DNA of 44,020 nt, from contig JAAUUJ010000012.1 of NCBI GenBank assembly GCA_012030715.1, positions 1 through 44,020 of the forward strand. The letters are read 5' to 3'. Each line of letters opens with the position of its first letter. Within the stretch, counting starts at the first letter, position 1. The notes below the pieces were generated by a model. The model saw only the letters and a program-made list of their open reading frames with translations. It was not told the DNA's origin and made no database searches. Position numbers and translations under genes: made by a program. The DNA is from Synechococcaceae cyanobacterium SM2_3_1 (lineage in GTDB: Bacteria > Cyanobacteriota > Cyanobacteriia > Thermostichales > Thermostichaceae). Below, piece by piece: positions 16,270-24,678 of this stretch.

Positions 16270-17340
16270 TTAAGAAAGATAATAGTCAGCACCTTTATTC
16301 ACAAACTGCAGTGTAAAGGCTTGTGTATAGTCCACATCGGCTTCCACAATCCCTGCCGCCACCAGACTTTCAAATAGATCCTGCCAGCGGTCTGTATTCA
16401 TGCTTCCGATCCCCTGGGCCTCGGCATCACCAGAAACGACAATGCCATACTCCTGCATCTTGGCTAGGCCGTTAGCCAGCTTGTCATCCGTCATTTCTGG
16501 ATTGTCCTGCTTGATCAACTGGTTGCCGGGGCCTGGATCCTGGAAATAGTCATACCAGCCTTTGATCGAGGCATCCACAAACCGCTGGACCTGATCGGGA
16601 TCCTGCTGCACACGCTCCTGCAGGGTCTCAATGGTGGTGGCATAGGGGGTATAGCCAAAATCTGCCAGCAGCAACACCACGGGCTCAAACCCAGCTTCCT
16701 TTTGAATCGAAAAGGGCTCCGAGGTCAAGTAACCCTGCTGTACTGCCTGTTTGTCCTGAAGGAAGGGGCCCATATTAAAGTTGTAGGGTCGGACCTGATC
16801 ATCACTGAGACCAAACTTAGCCTTGAGAAAGGGCCAGTAGGTCTTTTGCGCTCCCGCTGAGATCAAGATCGGTCGATCAGTGAGATCTGCTGGCGATTCT
16901 ACCCCCGTGCCGGGATGGGCAATCAGGACCTGGGGATCCTTCTGGAAAATTGCAGCCACGGTGATTTTGGGTAGTCCTACCTGTATCGCCTGAATCGCAT
17001 CGGCGGCGGATCCCATGAAAAAATCAATCGCTCGACCCACCAGCAACTGGGTGCCGTTGATCTGGGGGCCACCCATTTTGATCGTGACCTGCAGTCCGTG
17101 ATCTTGGTAAATTCCCCTGGCGACCGCCTGATAAAATCCACCATGCTCTGCCTGAGCAAACCAGTTGGTGCCAAAGGTAAGGGATGTCATCTCATTTTGT
17201 ACCAATAAGGTAGGGCCCCGCCGCTGCAGGGACTGCGCCTGACCTGCCCAGCTGATGAAACTGGCTCCCAGTGTGAGGGCTCCCGACTGTAAGAGCTGGC
17301 GGCGGCTAAAGGATGAGGCGGTTGGAGGGGCAGAGTCCAT
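16270..17340 (-). CDS. Tat-exported NMT1/THI5-like ABC substrate-binding protein
   Basis: The protein has 356 residues from the ATG at 17340. The N-terminus has a twin-arginine signal (FSRRQLLQSGALTLGASF) followed by AQA-type cleavage context. The mature part is a periplasmic-binding fold of the nitrate/taurine/thiamine-precursor class: FGTNWFAQAEHGGFYQAVARG, LLVGRAIDFFMGSADAI-like and ISAGAQKTYWPFLKAKFGL. The ligand cannot be read from sequence; riboflavin- or pyrimidine-like and sulfonate ligands are known for relatives. No permease or ATPase gene is adjacent, so the transporter partners must be elsewhere. Confidence 0.82.
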   Translation of the reverse strand: MDSAPPTASSFSRRQLLQSGALTLGASFISWAGQAQSLQRRGPTLLVQNEMTSLTFGTNWFAQAEHGGFYQAVARGIYQDHGLQVTIKMGGPQINGTQLLVGRAIDFFMGSAADAIQAIQVGLPKITVAAIFQKDPQVLIAHPGTGVESPADLTDRPILISAGAQKTYWPFLKAKFGLSDDQVRPYNFNMGPFLQDKQAVQQGYLTSEPFSIQKEAGFEPVVLLLADFGYTPYATTIETLQERVQQDPDQVQRFVDASIKGWYDYFQDPGPGNQLIKQDNPEMTDDKLANGLAKMQEYGIVVSGDAEAQGIGSMNTDRWQDLFESLVAAGIVEADVDYTQAFTLQFVNKGADYYLS

Positions 17341-17370
17341 TGCAAATGTCCTTAGAGACAGACTTATCAA

Positions 17371-17674
17371 ACCAAGGTAAAAGAGACCTTCAGCAGATCA
17401 ACACTCACTCCCAGAGCAATTGGCCACGGCTTATGACATTCATTGAGTAGATTTTCTGGATCCGAAGCTGGGGGTCTAGGGTTGGCCGGGCATGAACTGG
17501 ATCGGGAAACGCTTTAGATACTGATAGACTAAAAGTTGATTGAGGTTGTTCCCAAAACGGTGGCCCGATTCCTCTAGAAGCCGCAGTGATTGAGCCTCTC
17601 TCCTGCATTCATGGTTCCGCTCCTCACCCTTGCATTCCTGTCTTGACTTGCTGCTCCTACCTGTTGTCTATTCT
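17371..17674. other. Intergenic region between binding protein and ilvN
   Basis: About 300 nt separate the divergent binding-protein and ilvN genes. I found no convincing RNA gene, riboswitch or ribosome-binding small frame. A minus-strand frame of 67 codons (17405-17608) has no family-like content and is left out. Confidence 0.4.
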
Positions 17675-18199
17675 ATGAAGCATACGCTCACTGCCCAAGT
17701 TCAGGATCAGCCGGGTGTCCTGACCCGGATTGCTGGTCTCTTTGCCCGCCGGGGGTACAACATTGATAGTCTGACTGTGGGACCGACTGAACGTCAGGGA
17801 ATCTCCCGGATCACCATGGTGATCGCTGGCGATGAACAGGTGGTCGAGCAAATCACCAAGCAACTTTACAAATTAATTGATGTCCTCAAAGTTACGGATA
17901 TCACCAATATCCCTTGTGTTGAACGGGAACTGATGTTGATCAAGGTCAATGCCAGTGCCGAAACTCGTTCCAACATTATGGATGTGGCCCAGATGTTTCG
18001 GGCTCGAATTGTCGATGTGGCTGAGGAATCCCTGACGCTGGAAGTCACTGGTGATCCAGGCAAAATGGTCGCCATCATTAAAATGCTGACCAACTTTGGC
18101 ATCCGCGAAATTGCCCGAACTGGCCTGGTCGCCATGGTCCGCGAATCGGGCGTCAACACCGAGTTTCTCAAGCAGCAACCGGCCCTGGCCTCGTTCTGA
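17675..18199 (+). CDS. ilvN: Acetolactate synthase small (regulatory) subunit
   Basis: The protein has 174 residues from the ATG at 17675, the usual length of about 172. The N-terminal ACT domain reads [26 protein letters not shown] with [12 protein letters not shown], the valine-feedback site. The C-terminal domain has [14 protein letters not shown] and [14 protein letters not shown]. It activates the catalytic subunit of acetohydroxyacid synthase and confers valine sensitivity in branched-chain amino acid synthesis. An upstream in-frame start at 17630 would add 15 residues not found in relatives. The catalytic gene is not in the window. Confidence 0.95.
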   Translation: MKHTLTAQVQDQPGVLTRIAGLFARRGYNIDSLTVGPTERQGISRITMVIAGDEQVVEQITKQLYKLIDVLKVTDITNIPCVERELMLIKVNASAETRSNIMDVAQMFRARIVDVAEESLTLEVTGDPGKMVAIIKMLTNFGIREIARTGLVAMVRESGVNTEFLKQQPALASF

Positions 18200-18249
18200 T
18201 CCTGCCAGGATTTGCAGGTACAGAAAGGTAGAAGCAGGGGGTGATAGAA

Positions 18250-18921
18250 ATGGTGCGCGATCGATGCAGACAATGGGTACGACATCCAGGACTACATCGC
18301 TGGTCAGGGATGATAACCTTGTTCATAATCCTGTCCGTTCTGATGACAGCCTGTGGCAGTGCAGTGCCCAAAGCGATCGTCAAGCAGGCCTTGACCTACC
18401 GCATCGCTCACCCCTCCTCTCGCCCTCTTGTGGGCTACGAACAGTTACAACAGCAGATCCAGCTGCTTGAGGTGCAGGTCCGCCGCGATCAAACTGAGGA
18501 CATCCTGCTCACTGATAACACTGCGCTCTCAGCTCACCACCTGCAGGGTACCTATGACGTCCAGATTCAGCCCTCACCTTCTCGGCACTACCAGCGCAAT
18601 CACCTGCCCTTTCAACTGACCCTGGCTGCTCCTGATCCAGAGGCAACGGAGTGGATCCTGTTAGAACCCGTTCCGCGCACCGATCCGCAACAATGGCGCT
18701 CAATTTTCTTCCTTCCCCCTGCTCCCCCACCCGAGCCTGAGGACACGCCTGTGCCAGAGGCCTCAGCAGAACCAGTGACAGATCAAGATGAAGAGCTGCC
18801 TCAGGATCTTGGGGAGAATGACGACCCCCCGGCAGCGATGTCTGCGCCTGCAGCCCCAGAGGAAATCCCGAGCCCCACTCCCAGCGAGCTCCCACCATCG
18901 CTCAGTGAAGGGAACGGGTAA
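18250..18921 (+). CDS. Putative lipoprotein with acidic Pro-rich tail
   Basis: This 223-residue protein starts at ATG 18250 (GGGGGTGAT upstream). The N-terminus has a basic segment, a hydrophobic helix (ITLFIILSVLM) and a lipobox-like LMTACGS, so it is probably a lipid-anchored envelope protein. A middle domain (residues about 40-150) contains the QLQQQIQLLEVQVRRDQ helix and beta segments. The last 70 residues are rich in Pro, Glu and Ala and probably disordered. I recognise no named family. It converges on mutY. Confidence 0.65.
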   Translation: MVRDRCRQWVRHPGLHRWSGMITLFIILSVLMTACGSAVPKAIVKQALTYRIAHPSSRPLVGYEQLQQQIQLLEVQVRRDQTEDILLTDNTALSAHHLQGTYDVQIQPSPSRHYQRNHLPFQLTLAAPDPEATEWILLEPVPRTDPQQWRSIFFLPPAPPPEPEDTPVPEASAEPVTDQDEELPQDLGENDDPPAAMSAPAAPEEIPSPTPSELPPSLSEGNG

Positions 18922-18931
18922 CGTTCTGGTC

Positions 18932-20035
18932 TTAGAGGGGATGGGTTGCTAACCAGGCATGCAGGTGAGGAAAGAGCTTTTGATTGGCCATGGGGAAAGC
19001 AAATTGAGGCAGATCCTGAGGTTGGATCCAGCGAACATCTGCACATTGAAGCGGTTGAATGGTTCCAGACTGATAGCGACAGATATAGGCGATCAGCGTA
19101 ATCGAAAAGTGAGTATATTCATGCTCTACGGTGGCCAGTTCCTGCTCCGCAACCACATCAATCCCTACCTCTTCTTTCACCTCTCGCACCGCACATTCTG
19201 CCGCCGTTTCCCCGGGTTCGATCTTTCCACCTGGAAACTCCCAAAGACCTCCCAACATGGAAGACTCAGGCCGTTGATCAATAAGCAATTCCTGGCCACG
19301 GAAAACAACGGCGACAGCAATAAGCTTGTGGGGACGGGTACGGATGGGCATCGCTAAAGGCAGATTAAACTGTCGCCCCTGATTGTACGCCCTACAGTCC
19401 TTTTGCCACGGGCAGAGGCAACATTGGGGGTGCTTGGGACGGCAAACCAGAGCCCCAAGATCCATGAGAGCCTGATTGAAGCAGCGGGGTTCGCATCGAT
19501 CTAGAAGGATGCCCGATAAGGTCCAGAGCCTTGACTGCGCTTTTGCGGGGGGAGTAGGGAGGGCCACCAGACGCGCCAGGACCCGCTTGACATTGCCATC
19601 CAGAATTGGGTGAGGCAAGTTAAAGGCGGCACTCAGGATCCCGCCCGCAGTGGTGCGACCAATCCCTGGCAAACTGAGGACGGTGGGCAGATCCGCAGGG
19701 AAGCCCCCCTGAAAGCGATCAACAATCTCTTGAGCCGCCTGATGGAGGTAGTGGGCGCGGCGGTAATATCCCAATCCCTCCCATTGCTTGAGTACGTGAT
19801 CCCGAGAGGCCCTAGCCAGATCATGAACTGTGGGAAATTCCTGCAGCCATCGTCGATAGTAAGGGAGGACTGTGTTTACCTGAGTTTGCTGCAGCATGAT
19901 CTCGGAGATCCAGATGGCGTAGGGATCTCGAATCGATCTCCAGGGCAGTGATCTTCCGTGGGATCTGTACCAGTCAAGTAAATGCAGGCGTAGCGAGGGA
20001 GCAATTTTTTCGAGCCAACGATGGGAGTTCCCCAT
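18932..20035 (-). CDS. mutY: A/G-specific adenine glycosylase MutY
   Basis: The protein has 367 residues. It removes adenine mispaired with 8-oxoguanine. The catalytic base E45 is in SEIMLQQTQV; the helix-hairpin-helix LPGIGRTTAGGIL is followed by D146 (ILDGNVKRV). The iron-sulfur cluster loop has C197, C204, C207 and C213 (C-X6-C-X2-C-X5-C). The C-terminal NUDIX-like domain has an intact Nudix box (GGKIEPGETAAECAVREVKE and EVG), whereas many MutY C-terminal domains have lost it. Start ATG at 20035. The 45-aa membrane protein gene ends just upstream. Confidence 0.96.
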   Translation of the reverse strand: MGNSHRWLEKIAPSLRLHLLDWYRSHGRSLPWRSIRDPYAIWISEIMLQQTQVNTVLPYYRRWLQEFPTVHDLARASRDHVLKQWEGLGYYRRAHYLHQAAQEIVDRFQGGFPADLPTVLSLPGIGRTTAGGILSAAFNLPHPILDGNVKRVLARLVALPTPPAKAQSRLWTLSGILLDRCEPRCFNQALMDLGALVCRPKHPQCCLCPWQKDCRAYNQGRQFNLPLAMPIRTRPHKLIAVAVVFRGQELLIDQRPESSMLGGLWEFPGGKIEPGETAAECAVREVKEEVGIDVVAEQELATVEHEYTHFSITLIAYICRYQSGTIQPLQCADVRWIQPQDLPQFAFPMANQKLFPHLHAWLATHPL

Positions 20036-20039
20036 GCCC

Positions 20040-20177
20040 TCACAAGGTGTAAGCGTGGCCCAGAGCCCACCAGAGCAGGGTTCCCACCACAGCTGCCAGG
20101 ATCAGTGTCGAAAGTGTCAGAGCAAGGGGGCTGTCTGCCCCTTTAAATTCCATAATGCCGCGATTGAAGTTAGCCAT
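20040..20177 (-). CDS. 45-aa single-pass membrane protein
   Basis: The frame encodes MANFNRGIMEFKGADSPLAL followed by a single membrane helix (LTLSTLILAAVVGTLLWWAL) and a short tail. The layout (about 15 polar residues, one helix, few tail residues) is like the very small photosynthetic-membrane proteins of cyanobacteria. It reminds me of the short proteins annotated as Psb35-related, but I cannot confirm this. It lies 4 nt upstream of mutY and 59 nt downstream of plsC on the same strand. No strong Shine-Dalgarno site is visible. Confidence 0.65.
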   Translation of the reverse strand: MANFNRGIMEFKGADSPLALTLSTLILAAVVGTLLWWALGHAYTL

Positions 20178-20236
20178 GGAAGCAACTCTAGATGATCAAG
20201 TGAAGTACCAGCTATCTATCATATAACTTTACATCC

Positions 20237-20923
20237 TCAAATTCCCTGCTGGAATTCTGCCTGGGTTTCGGAAGAAGGCATCGCCAGCTGATCCAGAAGG
20301 GCATGAATAGCCTCTACACAGGTGCTTGTGGTTACCAATAACTCTTCCCGCTTCCGACTAACAGGAGGAGGAATCGGATCTCCAATGGCAATGCGGAGGG
20401 GTGTGAAGAAACGCGGCCAGCGATGTCCCTTGGGCCAGGCCAGTTGGGTCCCTTGCAAAGCCACGGGTAGCAGGGGGACCTGAGTCCGGGCACTGATCAG
20501 AGCCGCCCCCAGATGGGGTCATAAATTCGCCCGTCCAGGGTCCGAGTCCCGTTGAGAAAAATGCCCACTGCCCACCCCTGCAAGAGGGCTTTTTCGGTCG
20601 CCTGCAACGCTTGACGGTCTGCTCCACCGCGTTTTACCGGATAGGCCCCGTAGAGACGGATCAGCTGGTTAAGGACCGGGATCTTAAATAATTCGGCTTT
20701 AGCCATAAATGCCACGGGACGGCAAAGAGCATTGGCCACCAGGGGGGGGATCGAGATGGCTGGCATGATTGCACACCACAATCAAAGGCTCCTGGACAGG
20801 AATAATGGCTGAGCAACTGACCTTTCCCCAAAAGCCCAGGCGAAAGAGGGGATTCACCACCAGCCACTTCAGCAGACGATAGCAAAGCCAGTGAAACCAG
20901 TGGAGGGTTTGACGTGAAGACAT
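20237..20923 (-). CDS. plsC: 1-acyl-glycerol-3-phosphate acyltransferase (two frameshifts)
   Basis: Three partial frames form one 228-residue PlsC-type membrane acyltransferase. The G-run at 20742-20749 (eight, seven expected) and the G-run at 20515-20518 (four, five expected) each shift the frame, and the two changes cancel. Motif I is NHASHLD (catalytic His and Asp). The central region FMAKAELFKIPVLNQLIRLYGAYPVKRG is typical, as is the DGRIYDPHLGAALISARTQV segment. Motif III is FLNGTR instead of FPEGTR, with the usual Glu replaced by Asn. Cyanobacterial relatives often vary here. It adds the second acyl chain in phosphatidate synthesis. A basic N-terminus and hydrophobic helix anchor it in the membrane. 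Confidence 0.85.
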
Positions 20924-21647
20924 AGTTCAGGGACCCTGGGTGGACAAGCATCCATCAGAACAACTAAAGCACAAAGCGACAGCCAGGAACAGCTATCGCT
21001 CGGGTTAAGGGAATTGATTACGCTAGCGTGCCAGTAGCACAACTGCGGGCATAAGGGACGTTTTGAGTGAACCTCCAGAAATGCAAGCTTTTTAGTCATA
21101 GTGGACACCTGCAGCAGGCACCTCATTCCTGACTTTTGCTCCGTTAAGCCTGGGAGGTAGAACTCTCAGCCACCGACGAGTTCCAGATCGCTCCCCTCAA
21201 GTTTGTGCTGCCAGAATGATTGCCTTTGTTAAGCGCAGATGCCACGTTACCGTTTTTCTGATTCAACCACCCAGGAATCGGAGAGGGCTTATCGTAGGGT
21301 TGGGGCAGGATGACTGTGGTGTTGAACCTTAGGACTCGGGACGTAAGGATTGTGGCTCCTTGGGTTGAACGCTCTATACCTTTAAGAATAGAGCACTGAA
21401 AGAGGGGAGAAGGCTTCTGTGGCTGGTTCTTATTATGTTTAGAGACTATCTCATGTTTCGATACGATCGTTGACAATTCAGGGCATAGATCCGCTTTCTC
21501 TTTTCTGAATAGGTTCATTTGTCAAGATCCTGTTCGTTTCTGTTGTCCTGGGATCAGTGGTTTGTATCAATAAGATCTTTTGGGAACAGAAAGGATCGAC
21601 TAGAGTGAAACAGTCAGATTTTCTACAGTTCCTTACCCCTAAACATT
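20924..21647. other. Long intergenic region without a clear gene
   Basis: Between plsC and the plus-strand 60-aa gene lie 724 nt. A 124-codon minus-strand frame (21144-21518) has AGGA before its ATG but low-complexity, non-family-like content, and I do not call it. The region holds a 7-bp hairpin (21371-21394). It might encode a small RNA. I looked for tmRNA, SRP RNA, RNase P and Yfr1 signatures and saw none. Confidence 0.4.
21371..21394. repeat. Hairpin GCTCTAT-N10-ATAGAGC
   Basis: A perfect 7-bp inverted repeat with a 10-nt loop (containing CCTTTAAG) in the middle of the long intergenic region. No T-run follows on either strand. It may be part of a structured RNA or an operator. Confidence 0.35.
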
Positions 21648-21830
21648 ATGGATATGACCTCCTCTCTCCAGGCAGATACAGCAATCTGGCATCCCCTTCG
21701 GCAGGCCATTGTAGAGAGTTCGGGTTTTCAGGGATGGCTGCAAGGGCGACCCTTACCTCAAGAAGATCATCTCCTGGATACCCTGGTGCATGAGTATCTG
21801 GAACAAACCCTTTCCACTTTGGCTTACTAG
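21648..21830 (+). CDS. Small 60-aa hypothetical protein
   Basis: The product is acidic and soluble, with WHPLRQAIVESSGFQGWLQG near the middle and LDTLVHEYLEQTLSTLAY at the end. The pattern (PLRQAI..SSGF..W then ..YL..TLETLAY) recalls a small conserved cyanobacterial family that I cannot name. The ATG at 21648 or the ATG at 21654 may be used; no strong ribosome site is seen. The stop overlaps the end of the convergent AEC transporter gene by 4 nt. Confidence 0.55.
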   Translation: MDMTSSLQADTAIWHPLRQAIVESSGFQGWLQGRPLPQEDHLLDTLVHEYLEQTLSTLAY

Positions 21831-22792
21831 AAACTCCCCCCAATCTGAAGACTCCAAAGTTGGGCCCATAGGGGTAAGCTAATCAGTGCTGCTAGGTATC
21901 CTGTTGTCATAGTGGCAATCGTCATCTCACGGTCCAGGCCATACTCCTCTGTCAAAACTAAGGTCGCGATGGCCGGGGGCATGCCAGCCTGTAAAGCCAG
22001 GATCAACTTACCCATGTCCGGAATTGGCAAGAGGAGTAGAAGCAAGCTCACCAAACCTGGAACCAGAATTAACTTGATCAATAGTGCTGTTCCGGCTCGG
22101 AAGGGATACTGCCATCTGCTGATCTGGGCTAACCTCATTCCCAGCAAAATCAAACTCAACCCCACCATCCCCCAGGCAAATCGTTGTAACCCCTGATCTA
22201 GCCAGTTGGGGAGGTCTAGCGGATTCAGCCATAGGCCCAGGACAAATGCGGCAATACTAGGATTGCGGAGCACGTTAAAGGCCAGGTTGCTCGGTCTTCC
22301 CGGCTTCCGACTGTAGTAATTGGCAATCCAGACCCCCAGTCCATAGCTACAAAGCAAATTGCCCAGATCATAGAAGACTGCCCAGCCAAAAAAATGGGTT
22401 CCCCCAACCGCTAAGCAAACCGGAAACCCGATGTAGCCAGTATTGCCTAGCATGGAGGTGAGGTGAAAGCTGCCCTGTTCTGGAGGCAACCACGATTCGG
22501 CGGGAATTTTTCCCTGGGGAGTCACCACCAGAACCCAGAAGAGTGCTAAAGCTGCGGCCAGTGCCACCGCTACCCAGCAGACCAGGGGGGCCAACCACTC
22601 CTGCCCGTTCAGATCCGCCTGCCGTAAAAAGCCCATGATGCTGAGGGGGACCCCTACCCAGTAGAGGAAACGGCCCAATTGATGCGGACCGACTTTGGTG
22701 AGAAGGGAAAGTGGCAAACCCTTCTGCAGCAGCAGCCCCAATCCAGCCCATCCCAAGAGTGGGAGATATACACCTATCAGTGTCTCGAACAC
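21827..22792 (-). CDS. AEC-family (auxin efflux carrier-like) permease
   Basis: This 321-residue integral membrane protein has about ten hydrophobic helices in two five-helix halves. The first half contains LLTKVGPHQLGRFLYWVGVPL and the broken-helix region FHLTSMLGNTGYIGFPVCLA; the second contains LRNPSIAAFVLGLWLNPL and LQAGMPPAIATLVLTEEYGLD, both typical of AEC transporters. Substrates of bacterial members include malate and other organic acids; plant relatives export auxin. The substrate here is unknown. The gene starts 39 nt after ispH on the same strand and may be co-transcribed with it. Confidence 0.87.
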   Translation of the reverse strand: MFETLIGVYLPLLGWAGLGLLLQKGLPLSLLTKVGPHQLGRFLYWVGVPLSIMGFLRQADLNGQEWLAPLVCWVAVALAAALALFWVLVVTPQGKIPAESWLPPEQGSFHLTSMLGNTGYIGFPVCLAVGGTHFFGWAVFYDLGNLLCSYGLGVWIANYYSRKPGRPSNLAFNVLRNPSIAAFVLGLWLNPLDLPNWLDQGLQRFAWGMVGLSLILLGMRLAQISRWQYPFRAGTALLIKLILVPGLVSLLLLLLPIPDMGKLILALQAGMPPAIATLVLTEEYGLDREMTIATMTTGYLAALISLPLWAQLWSLQIGGSF

Positions 22793-22831
22793 TGCGTTGC
22801 TCCGTTGCCTCTGCGCCAGGGGAGAGAATCT

Positions 22832-24076
22832 TTACTGCTTGCTGGCAAAGATCACCTCCACCACTTCTTCCACCATCCGATCTGGGGTTGAAGCCCCTGA
22901 GGTGATGCCAATGTGGACTGGCCCAGCAGGCAGCCACTGATCTGTCACCGTCACCTCCTGCCCCAGGGGCTTATGGCGAATCCGGTTCTGGGGTTGAATA
23001 CAGTCAGCACCATCGATGTGATAAGACACCAGTCCCTGTTCTACTGCAATCTCCTGCAGGTGAGTGGTGTTAGAAGAATTAAAGCCCCCGATCACCACCA
23101 TCCGATCCAGAGGTTGCCGCACCAGTTCGATCATGGCGTCCTGTCGCTCCTGGGTGGCATTGCAAATGGTGTTAAAGCTCATGAAGTGATCATTGAGGGC
23201 CTGAGGACCGTATTTGCGCAGCATGGTGGTTTCAAACAGTTTGGCGATGGCCCGAGTTTCCCCTTCTAGCATCGTGGTCTGATTGGCGATGCCAATTCGT
23301 TCCAGATCGCGGTCAGGATCAAAACCTGGAGAGATGGCCTTGCCAAACCGCTGCAGAAATTCCTGGCGATTTCCCCCATGCAAAATATAGTCGGCTACCC
23401 AGGTGGCTTCTGCCAGATTGAAGACAATCAGGTAGATCTGGGCAAAGGAGCTGGTGGCGATCGTCTCCTCATGGTTGTACTTACCGTGAATAATCGATGT
23501 GAATTGAGTCGCCCGGTGCTTATCGACCTGATTCCAGACCCGCGACACCCAGGGACAGGTGGTATCAACAATCTCGTTTCCTTGGCGTTGAAAGAATTCC
23601 ATTTCCTGGACACTGGCACCAAAGGCAGGCCAGATCACAACATCCTCCGGTTGAATCTGGGAGAAGTCTTTCTTTCCCTCGCGGTTTTCCACAAAGCGAA
23701 TGCCCATATCCAGGAGATGCTGGTTGACCTGCGGGTTGTGAATAATTTCATTGGTAATCCACAATTGCCGATCCGGAAAACGCCGACGGGCCTCATAGGC
23801 ATATTCCACTGCCCGTTCTACCCCCCAGCAGAAGCCAAACGCCTTGGCCAGAGAAATTGTCACCTCTCCCCGCTGGTAGGTGTGGAGATTCTGGCGAATT
23901 TCTTCCACCAGAGGACTCTGGTAGGTGGTCTGCAGCTGTCCCTGTACATGCGCTTTGTGTTCCTCAAATCCTTTAGCAAAATAGCTTTCCGACTTGCGCA
24001 AAGACTTGCGTAAATCCCGTGGGTTAGAAGCATCCTCTGGAGAGGTTGGGGAAGAAAAGGTCTGAGGATTAGTCAT
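22832..24076 (-). CDS. ispH: 4-hydroxy-3-methylbut-2-enyl diphosphate reductase
   Basis: The protein has 414 residues from the ATG at 24076; a start at 24100 would add eight. It is the last enzyme of the MEP isoprenoid pathway and converts HMBPP to IPP and DMAPP with an iron-sulfur cluster. The three cluster cysteines lie in [28 protein letters not shown] and [14 protein letters not shown]. Substrate-binding HGKYNHEET and [13 protein letters not shown] segments follow. The long form, about 400 residues with an N-terminal extension, is the cyanobacterial/plastid type. It feeds carotenoid, phytol and quinone synthesis. It lies between a DUF6737 gene and the AEC permease. Confidence 0.96.
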   Translation of the reverse strand: MTNPQTFSSPTSPEDASNPRDLRKSLRKSESYFAKGFEEHKAHVQGQLQTTYQSPLVEEIRQNLHTYQRGEVTISLAKAFGFCWGVERAVEYAYEARRRFPDRQLWITNEIIHNPQVNQHLLDMGIRFVENREGKKDFSQIQPEDVVIWPAFGASVQEMEFFQRQGNEIVDTTCPWVSRVWNQVDKHRATQFTSIIHGKYNHEETIATSSFAQIYLIVFNLAEATWVADYILHGGNRQEFLQRFGKAISPGFDPDRDLERIGIANQTTMLEGETRAIAKLFETTMLRKYGPQALNDHFMSFNTICNATQERQDAMIELVRQPLDRMVVIGGFNSSNTTHLQEIAVEQGLVSYHIDGADCIQPQNRIRHKPLGQEVTVTDQWLPAGPVHIGITSGASTPDRMVEEVVEVIFASKQ

Positions 24077-24149
24077 GACTGCCGAAAAACGCGCTACCAC
24101 CCTCAGCTTACGCCATCCTCACCCTGACCTAGCCCATTCACCGCCAGGA

Positions 24150-24368
24150 TCAACCTTGCTCGATGTCGGGTCCAGGGTTAGAGTCCGCCTGCATCACCCG
24201 GGGGTAGAGGAGGAGAAAAAATCCCATCCAGGTCAGGATCGGAACCGCCACTAGTCCACTGAACCAGAGTCGATGCACCAGGAACCAGCTACCAGTGATC
24301 AACGACACCCCAGTGAATAGGATCGACCAGGGTTGACACCACCAGGGCTTGTGCTGCCAGATGCTCAT
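24150..24368 (-). CDS. DUF6737-like small membrane protein
   Basis: The protein has 72 residues from the ATG at 24368. MSIWQHKPWWCQPWSILFTG is followed by two hydrophobic helices (VSLITGSWFLVHRLWF and LVAVPILTWMGFFLLLYP) and a polar tail. The conserved KPWWCQPWSI start marks a cyanobacterial family that I know as DUF6737; its function is unknown. It is 73 nt upstream of ispH on the same strand. Confidence 0.75.
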   Translation of the reverse strand: MSIWQHKPWWCQPWSILFTGVSLITGSWFLVHRLWFSGLVAVPILTWMGFFLLLYPRVMQADSNPGPDIEQG

Positions 24369-24472
24369 GGTTAGACGCAGAGAAAAGATACAGCAGTTCA
24401 TATTCTAAGCGGACTTTCAGACTAGAGGGGCCCCTTCTGTAAAATGGGAACGATCCTTGGGCAGGTAGAGTT

Positions 24473-24676
24473 ATGGATATTGCCAGTGTTCGGGCTATCG
24501 TAGACCGTGCTCTCGCGGATGGCAAATTGACTGCTGCCGAGCATGATGAAATTGAAGCGGCGATCCTTGCGGATGGAGTGGTGACTGTCGAGGAGATGGA
24601 ATTGCTGGAATCGATTGCAGAGCAGGTGCGTCAGGGTCAGATCGAACTGATCGGTCCGGATGGACGCCCGGTGTGA
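24473..24676 (+). CDS. Small acidic hypothetical upstream of murG
   Basis: This 67-residue acidic, fully helical protein contains two similar halves, VDRALADGKLTAAEHDEIE and AILADGVVTVEEMELLESIA. Each resembles a helix-loop-helix with a DGxLT..E pattern, as in EF-hand-like or TerB-like repeats, but without a full calcium loop. Its stop overlaps the alternative GTG start of murG and lies 3 nt before the murG ATG, so the two are co-transcribed. Function unknown. Confidence 0.7.
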   Translation: MDIASVRAIVDRALADGKLTAAEHDEIEAAILADGVVTVEEMELLESIAEQVRQGQIELIGPDGRPV

Positions 24677-24678
24677 TC

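Noticed and set aside
17405-17608. 67-codon minus-strand frame upstream of ilvN
   Set aside because: No recognisable family content; the composition looks random.
17643-17674. TTGACT ... TATTCT as an ilvN promoter
   Set aside because: The spacer is 20 nt and the -10 would abut the start codon, leaving no leader.
21144-21518. 124-codon minus-strand frame in the long intergenic region
   Set aside because: It has an AGGA before the ATG, but the product is low complexity, rich in Ser and Asn, with no family pattern; kept only as part of the gap description.
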